Source: SCBR16-9 sp964537975 (GTDB lineage: Bacteria; Hydrogenedentota; Hydrogenedentia; Hydrogenedentales; SCBR16-9). Taken from it: a stretch of 64,000 nucleotides of DNA. The stretch covers positions 62,001-126,000 of the forward strand of contig CAZIDP010000003.1 of the NCBI GenBank assembly GCA_964537975.1. Reading direction: 5' to 3'. The notes beneath the pieces are model-generated. The model saw only the letters and a list, made by a program, of their open reading frames with translations. It was not told where the DNA came from and ran no database searches. A program made the translations under genes and the position numbers. Of the stretch, positions 44,437 to 53,757 are shown in pieces (position 1 is the first letter of the stretch; each line of letters opens with the position of its first letter).

Positions 44437-44707
44437 AAATGAAAGCATTGTATCCGTCAAACGGATAAGCACAAATTCGTAGTACCGATTAAATTTTTTT
44501 GCGGTTGTGAATTGACTGACTTCTTTTCCGCAGGTGGCCTTCTTAATTGCCACACTTATATTTTACCATGTTTATTAAAAATTTGTGTATGAAAAGAAAG
44601 TATTTCTACTATTTTGTTTATTACCGGAAAAAAAGTAGCAGCAGAAGATTATTATACTAAGGTGTCGTTATTACCCTGATTAAATGATGTCATAAACGTT
44701 GATGTGA

Positions 44708-47700
44708 TTAAAATTTCAACCGGCTCCCGGGAAATGCTTTGATATAGAAAGTTAAGTCGATGTCAAATCCAGATTCACGGTCACGAAATCGGATTGCCGT
44801 TTCCCAGCAATGTAGACTGCGACGAACTTCATAGGTTTGGGTGCGGAGATTGCCTCCATCCATGTCATAGATGTGTTCAAACGCCAAACCCCAGTTTTCA
44901 CCCAATCTATAACCCAATCCATACAGAATTTCCCGATTATATTTACGACTTTGAGTAGCTGTATATGCAAATCCAAGTCGCCCACTTACTGGGCTTTCTG
45001 GCGACATTTCATCGTAATAAAACTGGGCAAGTACACGGCTGTAATTTCCCATACCTGCATAAAATGCGGCATCACTGTCATAAGGTCTGCCAACTCGGTC
45101 TTCATACAGGTCCAAGACATGCATCCGTAAATTCTCAAGTACCGGGCGTCCAATATGACTTGATGTAATATGTCTTTCACTTACGAGTTGAAATCCCCAC
45201 CAGGGACGTGGTCTGAGATCAAACTCAATTTCGTAATCTTCTGATTTGGTCGCTTCACTTGCAAAATCATTCCCCTGAAATAAAGAAAGACGTCCTACTT
45301 GCCAAACCTCATCGGTCTCAGCATCTTTACCGTAGAACACGTTATCGAGGCGTGTTTCTATGCGACTTCGTCCAAAGTTGCTGTCCAGAGAATCGAATCG
45401 ATGTGTTTCATGTAATTTCCAATTGGTGTCTGGACGGTAAGAATATGTAAGTGAAGGCAAAATAACATGCTTGAACCCAGAGAATCCCCAAGCACCAGCG
45501 TAGGTTTTATGAAGTCGAGATTGCGTGGTAATGCCAACCAACGGTGATATTCTTCCATAGCTGTCGTCAGATATTCGTTGTTGAGAGTACCAAGTTGCAT
45601 CAAGCTCTGCGAATGGCGTGATGCTTAAACCTTCAAGAGGTGTCATGTTGTGTGTCAATCGTGCTTGACTTGAAGATCGGATAGCATCAGAACCACCTGG
45701 TTTGCGATCATAGTATCCAAGTTGTGTGTCCAACGAAAAATAAAGATTTTCTGCCAGAGGACGTTCAAGCAAATGGTACCCGGCAGAGGGTAAGCTTTCT
45801 GTCTGACGCATCCAGTTGTGAGTATTTAACCGTGCGGTTCCTGTGGCTATGTAATCTGGCTGGCGATAGGTGAGATTTGCAAAGGATCTTGGAGCAGTCC
45901 TGTTTCTATATGTATCAAAATAAAAGTCTTTATAAAAATCTCTATCTGACCATTGTTCTGCCTGTACACGAAATATTAAATCATCATCATATTCATAACG
46001 ATGATAATAATGCAGATATCCACGGTCTTCGGTCGTATGTAATGAGTTAAATTCCCCCTGCGTACGATATAAATGAGATGCAGGTGATTTCATAAAGTCA
46101 TAATTAAAATCAACGCCTACACCCACACCTTCCTTTTGGGTAGCAAAAATCCTGGGCCCGGCACTGAAGTCAGGGGTGAATTCCAAGCGTTGTCCGACAT
46201 TTACAAAATACCCGACACCAGCACGCCTTCCACTATCAAAATCCATATTCCAAGTGTGTCCACCAACACCTGCTGCGCGGTACTTAGGCAAGTATAGGGG
46301 GGTATCGAAGCGACCAAGTTGTAATCGGGCATTTGTACCTTCTGATATCACACCATTTTCGAAACGGGCATCACTTAACCGAATTCTATAATGAGGTTGC
46401 TCATGGTCACAGGTTGTTACCCAGACATCTTTCGCATCAAAGCATTCTGGGCCGTGTATGTGTAATTCTTCAGCGGAATAATAATAGATGCCTGCTCGTC
46501 CGGTTGCATTTTTTAAGTATCCTCGTTCTTCGATGAAGTTATAATCAATATCTTCAGCCTTCATTTCACGTGTAGGTTCAACAATCAAGACATTATGTGC
46601 GAGGATTCTACCCATTGTTAATCTTTGTTTTGCCATGGTATCGTCGTCCAATGGCGGTCTGAAAGGATAACGTTGGGGGATTGCGTCCTCGGCAAGTAGT
46701 TGATAAGTAAAATTATCGGCTGTGAGGTAGGAAGCTTCTTGTTCAAGACGAATATTGCCGGTTGCCTGTATCAGCCCTGCCCATTCTTTATAATCAAATT
46801 CGTCCGACTCAAAATACATGTTGCCAAGCCGAAGTCGCACATTTCCTTCCAGATAGATGTCACCTGAAGCAATGTCTTGTTCCATAAAATCTGCTTCAAA
46901 ATTTCTTAGCGGGTCTGTCCAGTCAGGTGCCTGGAAACCAGCTTCTGCTGATCCAAACTGGGTCGGTTGACGTAATGCGTCCAAAATAGATTTTCGTGAC
47001 AATTCACGCATCGGTGTAGGAGAGGGACGTGCTGATTGTGGTGCCCGTATCCCGCCGGTTTGCATAGGGTATTTTTGAACTTGGCTGGTTGTTGGCCTGC
47101 GTGCAGACGCCGCTTCATCTACATTTTCAGACTCATCTATTTCCTCTGTAATCTGTATGTTCAAAGTATCTTTTGGGGAAGTATCCCCATTATTGATTGG
47201 TGCTACTTCGATCAGATCAACTTCTCCATTGCCTTCCATTTCACTTGTACTGACACTTGGAAGTATTTCAGTATTTTGGAAAGCATTGCTGGAGTTCCTG
47301 TCAGTATTGTTCTTGTCATTTAGGACAGGCCGGGCTTCTTCTATAATAATATCTCCTGAAGTTTCCGGTTGATTAGAGGATTGAGAAAATGAAGGGTTCA
47401 TTTCTCCAAGAAGGGGTTCATCATTTGCAGAATTGAACGTATGTAATTGTTTCGCTACATACAGCTTATTATTTCCGGGAGCCAGAGCATGAATGTGGCC
47501 TGAAACACCTCCCAATAATTGCGCTTCACCATGTACCGTGTATGATTCACGCAAGTTCAGGTCGGTGTCCAGAGCATTTATGATTGAATCATACAATATA
47601 TGGATTCGGTATCCATCATAAATTGCATCTGTCAATGGAATCCGATAATCCTTAGTTAAGGTATATTGTCGGGTATCAAATTGCCATAATCCTGTTTTGG

Positions 47701-48364
47701 TTGCAACCAGCAAGTGCGCAGGGCCAATGGGGAACAAAGCCAATGGCTCTCCATCTAAAGCAATGTTCCGCCAGGAGCTGGAGTTTTCAGTCTCCTGAAT
47801 TATCAGTTCCCCTGATGCCCGCCCCAATATTGCCAGGCGTTCTCCAGGCAACATTACAGCATCTACAGGTACTGATGTAGCAGAATGAACCGATTCTTTG
47901 CGGCTCATGGAATCTGTGTTGAGAAAGTCTATTTTATCAGCGTACATTGCAGTGACTATGAAATCACTGGGGTGACTTGGACGGATTCGAACTGGACCTT
48001 CACTGACGGACATGGTAGCTGCTGTGGTCATGTCAGGTAGTGTATAAATTGTTGCCGTATTGTCCAGTCGATTACTTACAGCTAAAAATTGACCATTATT
48101 TGATATCGCCAGACTGTTGGGACCTGAACCCGTTTGATATCGTGATATAATTGCGTAAGTATCGGCATCTAAACTCCAGATTTCATTTTGATCATAAACA
48201 GCAATAAATAAACGATTTGCTGCAGCTTCGTATACCACATCACGTGCCTGAACAGAAATATTAACAGGTTCAAAAATAAGTTCTGATTGTGATGCATCTG
48301 ACGTTAGTTGAAATATTAAGCCATAGGATACAGTAAAAATAAGCACCCAAAAAATGCGATACAT
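44708..48364 (-). CDS. LptD-like LPS assembly protein fused to an N-terminal beta-propeller
   Basis: 1218 residues from the ATG at MYRIFWVL (a TTG 57 bases upstream is alternative). After a signal peptide, residues about 30-310 show a YVTN/WD-type propeller (SLDADTYAIISRYQTGSGPNSLAISNNGQFLAVSN). A 160-residue acidic, disordered linker follows. Then an OstA/LptA-type beta domain (GDIYLEGNVRLRLGNMYFESDEFDY, GYLKNATGRAG) includes VTTCDHEQPHYRIR, the conserved LptD segment. The C-terminal 550 residues form a beta-barrel with alternating aromatics, ending in Phe. Probably inserts LPS or an LPS-like glycolipid in the outer membrane. The propeller fusion is unusual. Symbol lptD is not used because of the fusion. 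Confidence 0.85.
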   Translation of the reverse strand: MYRIFWVLIFTVSYGLIFQLTSDASQSELIFEPVNISVQARDVVYEAAANRLFIAVYDQNEIWSLDADTYAIISRYQTGSGPNSLAISNNGQFLAVSNRLDNTATIYTLPDMTTAATMSVSEGPVRIRPSHPSDFIVTAMYADKIDFLNTDSMSRKESVHSATSVPVDAVMLPGERLAILGRASGELIIQETENSSSWRNIALDGEPLALFPIGPAHLLVATKTGLWQFDTRQYTLTKDYRIPLTDAIYDGYRIHILYDSIINALDTDLNLRESYTVHGEAQLLGGVSGHIHALAPGNNKLYVAKQLHTFNSANDEPLLGEMNPSFSQSSNQPETSGDIIIEEARPVLNDKNNTDRNSSNAFQNTEILPSVSTSEMEGNGEVDLIEVAPINNGDTSPKDTLNIQITEEIDESENVDEAASARRPTTSQVQKYPMQTGGIRAPQSARPSPTPMRELSRKSILDALRQPTQFGSAEAGFQAPDWTDPLRNFEADFMEQDIASGDIYLEGNVRLRLGNMYFESDEFDYKEWAGLIQATGNIRLEQEASYLTADNFTYQLLAEDAIPQRYPFRPPLDDDTMAKQRLTMGRILAHNVLIVEPTREMKAEDIDYNFIEERGYLKNATGRAGIYYYSAEELHIHGPECFDAKDVWVTTCDHEQPHYRIRLSDARFENGVISEGTNARLQLGRFDTPLYLPKYRAAGVGGHTWNMDFDSGRRAGVGYFVNVGQRLEFTPDFSAGPRIFATQKEGVGVGVDFNYDFMKSPASHLYRTQGEFNSLHTTEDRGYLHYYHRYEYDDDLIFRVQAEQWSDRDFYKDFYFDTYRNRTAPRSFANLTYRQPDYIATGTARLNTHNWMRQTESLPSAGYHLLERPLAENLYFSLDTQLGYYDRKPGGSDAIRSSSQARLTHNMTPLEGLSITPFAELDATWYSQQRISDDSYGRISPLVGITTQSRLHKTYAGAWGFSGFKHVILPSLTYSYRPDTNWKLHETHRFDSLDSNFGRSRIETRLDNVFYGKDAETDEVWQVGRLSLFQGNDFASEATKSEDYEIEFDLRPRPWWGFQLVSERHITSSHIGRPVLENLRMHVLDLYEDRVGRPYDSDAAFYAGMGNYSRVLAQFYYDEMSPESPVSGRLGFAYTATQSRKYNREILYGLGYRLGENWGLAFEHIYDMDGGNLRTQTYEVRRSLHCWETAIRFRDRESGFDIDLTFYIKAFPGSRLKF

Positions 48365-48467
48365 TTTAAAAAGTGGTTGATTAGTTTTAGCTATGGCAAT
48401 TGTAATGGTGTATCTCAACAAGATTAACCTTTGTGGGTTAAGATAATAAGTAGTCGAATTTCTGGCT

Positions 48468-49403
48468 TTATTGATTTTGATCCATAAAAGCCAAGGTTGC
48501 TTCCAACGATTTTACTGCTTCAGCACCGCCCATGGACTGCACTGTAATAGCACCAACTGCATTTGCTAGACGTCCACATTTTTCTAATGGCCAGTTTTGT
48601 GATAAACCAAACAGGAAGGCGCCACATGAAGCATCTCCAGCGCCAGTAGTGTCAATCACTTCGACTTGGTGACCTTTTATCAAGTGTTCTTCAGTGCCAT
48701 CGGTAAGATACATTCCATCTGCGCCCAGCTTAATAACCACAATCTTGATTCCAAATGAAAGATAAAACTGTGCAATTGTTTCTGGAGTATCTTTGCCTGT
48801 ATACAGGCATGCTTCTTCAAAGCTGGAAAAAACAATATCAAGGTGGGGGAGAGTAGGTTCGATTAGTGGATACCAAACCCCTTTTCCGTCGTAACAGGTG
48901 TCCATCGATGTCATGATTCCCAATGATTGGGCATGCTTCATAACACGTCCCATGGTTTCGCCTTCAAGATTCGGTGTGATCCCCGGTCCACCCCAATGGA
49001 ACATACGTGCTTGTTTCAGAAAATCCCACGATATATCAGCATCAGAGACAACTGCATTGGCTCCCATCTGGTGCAGGAAAGTTCGCTCACCCTGGCTGTC
49101 AACCAGAACAACGGTTGCTGAAGTTGGAAGTTTATTGTCACGTTGAAGTGCTTGTGTATCCACGCCCTCTTTTTGCAAGTTTGCGAGTAAATAGTCTCCA
49201 AAGCTGTCATTACCTAAACGTCCAATAACAGCTGACTTGCCTCCCAGTTGACTGAATACAGTTGCAGCAACACTGGCCAAGCCTCCCATGTGCATTTCTA
49301 ATCCGTCAATTAAATGCAAAGAACCCTTTGGGGGCATGGCATCAATGGGACGAACGGTTACATCCGCGCAAATAACTCCGATTGTCACTAATTCCAGTCG
49401 CAT
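48468..49403 (-). CDS. PfkB-family carbohydrate kinase
   Basis: 311-residue ribokinase-like sugar or nucleoside kinase. N-terminal signature HMGGLASVAATVFSQLGGKSAVIGRLGNDSFG and C-terminal DTTGAGDASCGAFLFGL with the catalytic base Asp257. AGGGAGA precedes the ATG. PfkB enzymes phosphorylate ribose, fructose, 2-keto-3-deoxygluconate and others. Position next to a pectate lyase makes 2-keto-3-deoxygluconate kinase, the entry of pectin catabolism, attractive but unproven. Transcribed in the same direction as the lyase, 148 bp away. Confidence 0.87.
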   Translation of the reverse strand: MRLELVTIGVICADVTVRPIDAMPPKGSLHLIDGLEMHMGGLASVAATVFSQLGGKSAVIGRLGNDSFGDYLLANLQKEGVDTQALQRDNKLPTSATVVLVDSQGERTFLHQMGANAVVSDADISWDFLKQARMFHWGGPGITPNLEGETMGRVMKHAQSLGIMTSMDTCYDGKGVWYPLIEPTLPHLDIVFSSFEEACLYTGKDTPETIAQFYLSFGIKIVVIKLGADGMYLTDGTEEHLIKGHQVEVIDTTGAGDASCGAFLFGLSQNWPLEKCGRLANAVGAITVQSMGGAEAVKSLEATLAFMDQNQ

Positions 49404-49551
49404 AAAATTTCTCCCTAAGCTTGCCCAATACTACCATTTTTGCGCATAATATCCCAACCACGGGGACTGGAATCAAGCAAACATGGACAATTTTTTTTAA
49501 CTTTATACTGGACAAGGAATAATATGTTCAGATATACCCCAAAATGACGTG

Positions 49552-51336
49552 TTATTCGCGTTTTTGTGACCAAATAGCCCGACTGTCATATGTTCTGCCC
49601 ATATCTGCATATTGTCCATGAATGTACCCATGCCCTCCACTGTAAATCGGTACACTCTCAGGCAAATTCAGCTTGACTGCTTCAAGGGCAAGTAATGAAA
49701 GTGGTTCTATGGCATCAAAATTGGCATTGATATGTGATGAACTTGGCAAAAAATAGCCCAAATGATAGCTCCTGTTTACGATGTTTTCTGCTATTGCGTC
49801 TGCCAAATTCAAGTATTGGTGATGCTCACTCGCTTTATACAATTCCAACAACGCAAAGATTGTTTCAGGGTTACTGTTATCCGTGTTGTTCGACAATTCT
49901 GGTAAGTCAGCAGAAGTAGTACCTAACATACCAAATCCAAGCCCTTTCATTATGGAACGTACCATGTCCCATATTTCCGGGTCTTTACTAAGTCGGTAAG
50001 CACGTGCATAAGAAAAAAGAAATGATTCGTTGGCCTTGATCGGTGTTAACAGATGACCTTCTACTCCATAATATCCAGTTCGGGGAAATGAATACCCGGT
50101 AAGATCCGTACCATCGGCCCACATTGGCCTAAAGGAATTATCGGCTGGATTGTAAGCATGTTTTGAAAAAGATTTCAATCCATCCAGAGTCCATTGCAAT
50201 AAACTATCACCATTACTGCCGAGTTTTTCTGCCAGCTCAAGCTGGACAAGTGCATTTTCTACATAAATCCCTCTGGCTGTTCCACCCCAGAGCGCCCAAC
50301 CTTCCCGACCAATTTCAGGAAAATCTGCTCCAAATTGATTTTCTGCTCTATCGCCATAGCTTGAATAAGTTAATGTACCAGTAAGTGGACCTGTTTCTGG
50401 AGGTGTATTGTTGCGTGCCGGTTTACTGTATTGGTATACACCAAGTCCAGTTTCTGGATGTCGGGCCAGAACGTATTGTTCAGCAAGTCGTTTGCTCCAG
50501 GTCAGAGCACCTTTTTCCTGTCCTAAAACATAAAGCATGCCCCCAGCATAGATTAGATCAGAACCACAGTTTATGAAGGTAAGTCCAGAAGCTTCAAAAA
50601 ACGGTTCTCCTTGTTGAAAGTCATGACTCCAAATTGTTTCTTGCGATAAGCCATATCTACCATGCCGGTTCATGTCAAGACGATTCCAGTCCAGGATATG
50701 GGCATTCCAGAAAGCACGTATAAACTCGGCAGTTGCCTGGGGGTTAATGTCCCACATAAATGAATAAAATGGAAAGCTGTTCTTAAATTCATGACAATTG
50801 GCATCAAAATGTCCCACAGGCTCCAGGTTTTCTAAATTTATAAATTGATGACCACCCCAACGCAGCAATCCACAATCACTACGCAAATGCTCAAAATGAT
50901 ACTCAACCGCTGCCTTGGCTGCTGCATGGTATTTTGCATCACCAGTAATACTGGATAACCCAACCAAGAATCGCTGTAAATTTTGTTGACTCGCCAAATT
51001 GTGGATGATGAACCTTTCATCATTATAAATCCACTCTACCGGCTCCAATGTTTCAACATTGATACCGTCAGCCAACAATGGTGTACCTTTTCCACTCCAT
51101 CGGTCTTGCCCATTGCTTAGTACATTATCTGCATATGAAGTTAAAAGCTGTATGCGGTCATTGTCTACTGGGCTTTGTGTAGATTGGTTTAGGTTTATTT
51201 CTTCAGCCACACTAGAAATAGGTATGACACAGATTAGAATGAGCATTGGCAGCGCAAGCAAAAACCAAGATGCCTGACTAAGGTTGGTTTTGAACGAATT
51301 AATAAATCGGGTATATCTTGTTTTATCTGTAAACAT
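49552..51336 (-). CDS. exported PL2-family pectate lyase (PelW-like)
   Basis: 594 residues with a long N-terminal signal/anchor (21-44). The mature enzyme shows the PL2 pattern of the (alpha/alpha)-barrel pectate disaccharide-lyases: YADNVLSNGQDRWSGKGTPL, LLRWGGHQFINLENLEP, FIRAFWNAHILDWNRLD, and a conserved SSYGDRAENQFGADFPEIG. Three Arg/His positions in these blocks would be the catalytic set. PL2 enzymes cleave pectic oligomers by beta-elimination using a transition metal. Start ATG is preceded by AAGGAA. Neighbours are a sugar kinase and, further on, an esterase, hinting at pectin degradation. Confidence 0.75.
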   Translation of the reverse strand: MFTDKTRYTRFINSFKTNLSQASWFLLALPMLILICVIPISSVAEEINLNQSTQSPVDNDRIQLLTSYADNVLSNGQDRWSGKGTPLLADGINVETLEPVEWIYNDERFIIHNLASQQNLQRFLVGLSSITGDAKYHAAAKAAVEYHFEHLRSDCGLLRWGGHQFINLENLEPVGHFDANCHEFKNSFPFYSFMWDINPQATAEFIRAFWNAHILDWNRLDMNRHGRYGLSQETIWSHDFQQGEPFFEASGLTFINCGSDLIYAGGMLYVLGQEKGALTWSKRLAEQYVLARHPETGLGVYQYSKPARNNTPPETGPLTGTLTYSSYGDRAENQFGADFPEIGREGWALWGGTARGIYVENALVQLELAEKLGSNGDSLLQWTLDGLKSFSKHAYNPADNSFRPMWADGTDLTGYSFPRTGYYGVEGHLLTPIKANESFLFSYARAYRLSKDPEIWDMVRSIMKGLGFGMLGTTSADLPELSNNTDNSNPETIFALLELYKASEHHQYLNLADAIAENIVNRSYHLGYFLPSSSHINANFDAIEPLSLLALEAVKLNLPESVPIYSGGHGYIHGQYADMGRTYDSRAIWSQKRE

Positions 51337-51513
51337 ACAATAATTCCTTGCTGATGGTTGTTCGATTAATCAAACTTTATTTATAATAGTTAACTGTAGG
51401 TAATTTCATGTCATTGCTTTTGTATAACAACGCCTTTGGTGTGCATTGAAAGAAACATAAAAAATAACTACCTATATTGAATATTCTGCCTCAAACTTCT
51501 TTACAGATCAATA

Positions 51514-51530
51514 TGATGATAGAGTCATCA
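51514..51530. promoter_or_regulatory. candidate ArsR operator
   Basis: A 6-bp dyad, TGATGA-N5-TCATCA, lies about 70 bp before the first tiny ORF and 200 bp before arsR. It is the only clear dyad in the 390-bp divergent region between the pectate lyase and arsR, and fits the usual short imperfect palindrome bound by ArsR dimers. The rest of that region is AT-rich with no recognisable promoter hexamers. Confidence 0.3.
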
Positions 51531-51586
51531 CCTTTTTGTGAAGGGCAAATTCTTGTTACATAAAAATGAGGAAGGAGCAGATAGTC

Positions 51587-51682
51587 ATGATACCATGCAC
51601 GATGCCGCATGGCTCGGGGAAGCTTCTGAGCAGCACACAACATCACTACAGCCATCATTGGATGAGAGGGGTGTATTTATGA
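51587..51682 (+). CDS. possible 31-residue leader peptide, His-rich
   Basis: The ATG follows AGGAAGGAG at nine bases, an excellent ribosome-binding site. The peptide contains two Cys-free His clusters in the sequence HHYSHHW and a single early Cys. Its stop TGA overlaps the start ATG of the next tiny ORF. No homology is recognised. It lies in the arsR leader, so a role as a translated leader that senses metal is conceivable. Confidence 0.3.
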   Translation: MIPCTMPHGSGKLLSSTQHHYSHHWMRGVYL

Positions 51683-51735
51683 GCAATCCAGAATTAAAGA
51701 AACAAAAAATTGCATTACGATTGAATCTTTGGTAA
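51679..51735 (+). CDS. possible 18-residue leader peptide overlapping arsR start
   Basis: Starts at an ATG overlapping the stop of the 31-residue ORF and is preceded by GAGAGGGG. The product is MSNPELKKQKIALRLNLW. Its stop overlaps the TTG start of arsR, so ribosomes finishing it could restart on arsR, which lacks its own good ribosome-binding site. Alternatively it is the true N-terminus of ArsR displaced by a frameshift. Low confidence. Confidence 0.3.
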   Translation: MSNPELKKQKIALRLNLW

Positions 51736-52094
51736 TATTGCCAAATAAGCAATTAAGAGACGGGATCAATATTTTGGATAAAGTAACTCAGGCACAATAT
51801 GAAGTCAAGGCAAAGGTGTTAAAAGCCCTTGCACATCCTACACGGCTGTTCATAGTAGAAGAACTGGAGCGGGGAGAGCGATGTGTGTGTCAATTGGTAG
51901 AAATGATAGGAGCAGATTTTTCTACCGTATCAAAGCATCTTTCGATATTGAAACAATCCGGGATAGTCGCTGATGAAAAGCGGGGGCAGATGGTGTTTTA
52001 TCGATTGCAGGTGCCCTGTGTGCTGCGCTTTGTTGAATGTGTCGAAGCGGTGGTGGAATCACATATAAAATCTCAAGTGGCACTTTTAGGTTGA
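51729..52094 (+). CDS. arsR: ArsR/SmtB-family metalloregulator
   Basis: 121-residue winged-helix repressor. KVLKALAHPTRLFIVEEL opens the DNA-binding domain, and GADFSTVSKHLSILKQSGIV is the recognition helix-turn-helix. The ERCVCQL motif (Cys52, Cys54) is the classical ArsR As(III)/Sb(III) site, with Cys97 and Cys104 as possible additional thiols. Start is a TTG with no ribosome-binding site, overlapping an upstream tiny ORF. It heads the operon with the ArsP-type permease, thioredoxin, arsF and arsG, and probably represses it until arsenical binds. Confidence 0.88.
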   Translation: MVILPNKQLRDGINILDKVTQAQYEVKAKVLKALAHPTRLFIVEELERGERCVCQLVEMIGADFSTVSKHLSILKQSGIVADEKRGQMVFYRLQVPCVLRFVECVEAVVESHIKSQVALLG

Positions 52095-52169
52095 GTCAAT
52101 AATTTTTTTTAAATGTTATATGGTCATTATGTCAAATAAGCAATTGATATTGTTCTTTCAAGGAAACAC

Positions 52170-53471
52170 ATGAACTGGAAAATTGAGTGGAAAAAGTTTG
52201 CGCTATTGCTGGGTGGATTCCTTGCCTGCTTTTATCTGCCGGTGGGAAATGAACGTTTTGATAATGCCGTCCTGGAAGCATTTTACCTCGTTCAGTGGTA
52301 TGCCCAGGAACATGTATTACTTTGCCTGATCCCTGCTTTTTTTATCGCAGGCGCAATAGCCGTATTTGTGAGCCAGGAATCTGTATTGAAATACCTGGGC
52401 CCAAAAGCCAACAAATTTCTGGCGTATGGCGTTGCATCGGTGTCCGGCACCATCCTGGCAGTATGTTCATGTACGGTACTACCGCTCTTTGCCGGAATCT
52501 ACCGAATGGGAGCAGGCTTGGGACCTGCTACCGCGTTTCTCTACTCTGGGCCAGCGATCAATGTCTTGGCTATCATACTCACAGCCCGTGTTCTTGGCCC
52601 GGAGTTGGGTATTGCGAGGGCTGTCGGTGCTATCTTGTTCAGTATTATAATTGGTGTTAGTATGCACCTTATTTTTCGCAAAGAAGAAGCAGACAAGGCT
52701 GCCATCAATGTTCAGCTTCCTGATTCGGAAACAATACGACCGCTTTGGCAAAACGCATTCTATTTTGCTGCTATGGTAGGCATATTGGTTTTTGCAAATT
52801 GGGGAAGACCTGAAGAGTCAACCGGCGTCTGGGCAGCTTTGTATGCTGCAAAATGGCCTCTGACCGCAATTTGTTCTCTTGCTTTAGGTGTCATATTGGT
52901 CATATGGTTTGAAATGGCCTGGTGGAAAGTCAGTTTGACAGGCATGGCTGTAGTGTTGGCTGTTGTGCTGTTTCCCGGCAACCCACTTATTTCTTTCTCT
53001 GTTGGTGTTGTCTGTTTGTCGCTCATCGCAGCAACGGGAAACAGCGAACATGCCGACTGGTTTGAACAATCCTGGGGATTTGCCAAGCAGATCATGCCCT
53101 TATTATTGATTGGGGTGCTTTTCGCAGGCTTTTTACTGGGACGTGTTGGTGAAGAAGGCATCATCCCCTCGGAATGGGTGTCAGCAGCAGTGGGGGGGAA
53201 CTCGCTCCAGGCAAACTTTTTTGCTTCATTTGCTGGTGCATTTATGTATTTTGCCACGTTGACAGAAGTACCCATCCTGCAAGGACTCATTGGTAATGGC
53301 ATGGGGAAAGGTCCCGCATTGGCTTTGTTATTGGCAGGTCCTGCTTTGAGTCTGCCGAACATGCTGGTCATACGAAGTGTGCTTGGTACAAAAAAGACAG
53401 CGGTTTTTGTTTTGCTTGTTATAGTTGTTGCCACGATAAGTGGCATGCTGTTTGGTACATTTTTTGGATAA
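52170..53471 (+). CDS. ArsP-like permease (DUF318), predicted organoarsenical or metal efflux
   Basis: 433 residues, about 10 membrane segments, of the DUF318 permease family that includes ArsP (trivalent organoarsenical efflux) and Cu/Zn exporters. The hallmark is the LAVCSCTVLPLFAGIYRMG segment with Cys99 and Cys101 and the later repeat of TLTEVPILQGLIGNG. AAGGAA lies just before the ATG, 75 bp after arsR. The arsR and arsFG neighbours argue for arsenicals. Exact substrate cannot be read from sequence. Confidence 0.82.
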   Translation: MNWKIEWKKFALLLGGFLACFYLPVGNERFDNAVLEAFYLVQWYAQEHVLLCLIPAFFIAGAIAVFVSQESVLKYLGPKANKFLAYGVASVSGTILAVCSCTVLPLFAGIYRMGAGLGPATAFLYSGPAINVLAIILTARVLGPELGIARAVGAILFSIIIGVSMHLIFRKEEADKAAINVQLPDSETIRPLWQNAFYFAAMVGILVFANWGRPEESTGVWAALYAAKWPLTAICSLALGVILVIWFEMAWWKVSLTGMAVVLAVVLFPGNPLISFSVGVVCLSLIAATGNSEHADWFEQSWGFAKQIMPLLLIGVLFAGFLLGRVGEEGIIPSEWVSAAVGGNSLQANFFASFAGAFMYFATLTEVPILQGLIGNGMGKGPALALLLAGPALSLPNMLVIRSVLGTKKTAVFVLLVIVVATISGMLFGTFFG

Positions 53472-53494
53472 TATTAAACAAAAAGGAAATAGTA

Positions 53495-53725
53495 ATGAAG
53501 ATTCAAATTCTTGGGACTGGTTGTGCGAAATGTCAGAAGCTGGCGCAACAAACAGAAGACGCCGCCAAAGCATTAGGTCTGGACTACGAACTGGAAAAGG
53601 TTACTGACATCAATGAAATCATGGGATATGGTGTGATGATGACACCAGCTATGGCTGTCGATGGCGAAGTGAAAGTATTCGGAAAAGTACCTTCTGTGGA
53701 AGAATTGCAAGGTTTGTTAAAGTAA
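53495..53725 (+). CDS. small thioredoxin-family redox protein (ArsE-like)
   Basis: 76 residues, single thioredoxin-fold domain with active site CAKC (Cys10, Cys13), and a cis-Pro in MMTPAMAVDGEVK. This short thioredoxin occurs after DUF318 permeases and in arsEFG operons, where it is thought to reduce arsenicals. AAGGAAATA precedes the ATG. It starts 24 bp after the permease. Confidence 0.85.
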   Translation: MKIQILGTGCAKCQKLAQQTEDAAKALGLDYELEKVTDINEIMGYGVMMTPAMAVDGEVKVFGKVPSVEELQGLLK

Positions 53726-53757
53726 AAAAGTCAGACACACCATTCGGAGTTCTAAAG

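Noticed and set aside
44227..44553. 108-codon minus-strand frame
   Set aside because: It runs across the nested inverted repeat, whose arms create its low-complexity Pro/Ser stretch, and has no ribosome-binding site or recognisable domain.
52760..53446. 228-codon minus-strand frame inside the ArsP-type permease
   Set aside because: Antisense shadow; the plus strand carries the conserved permease motifs.
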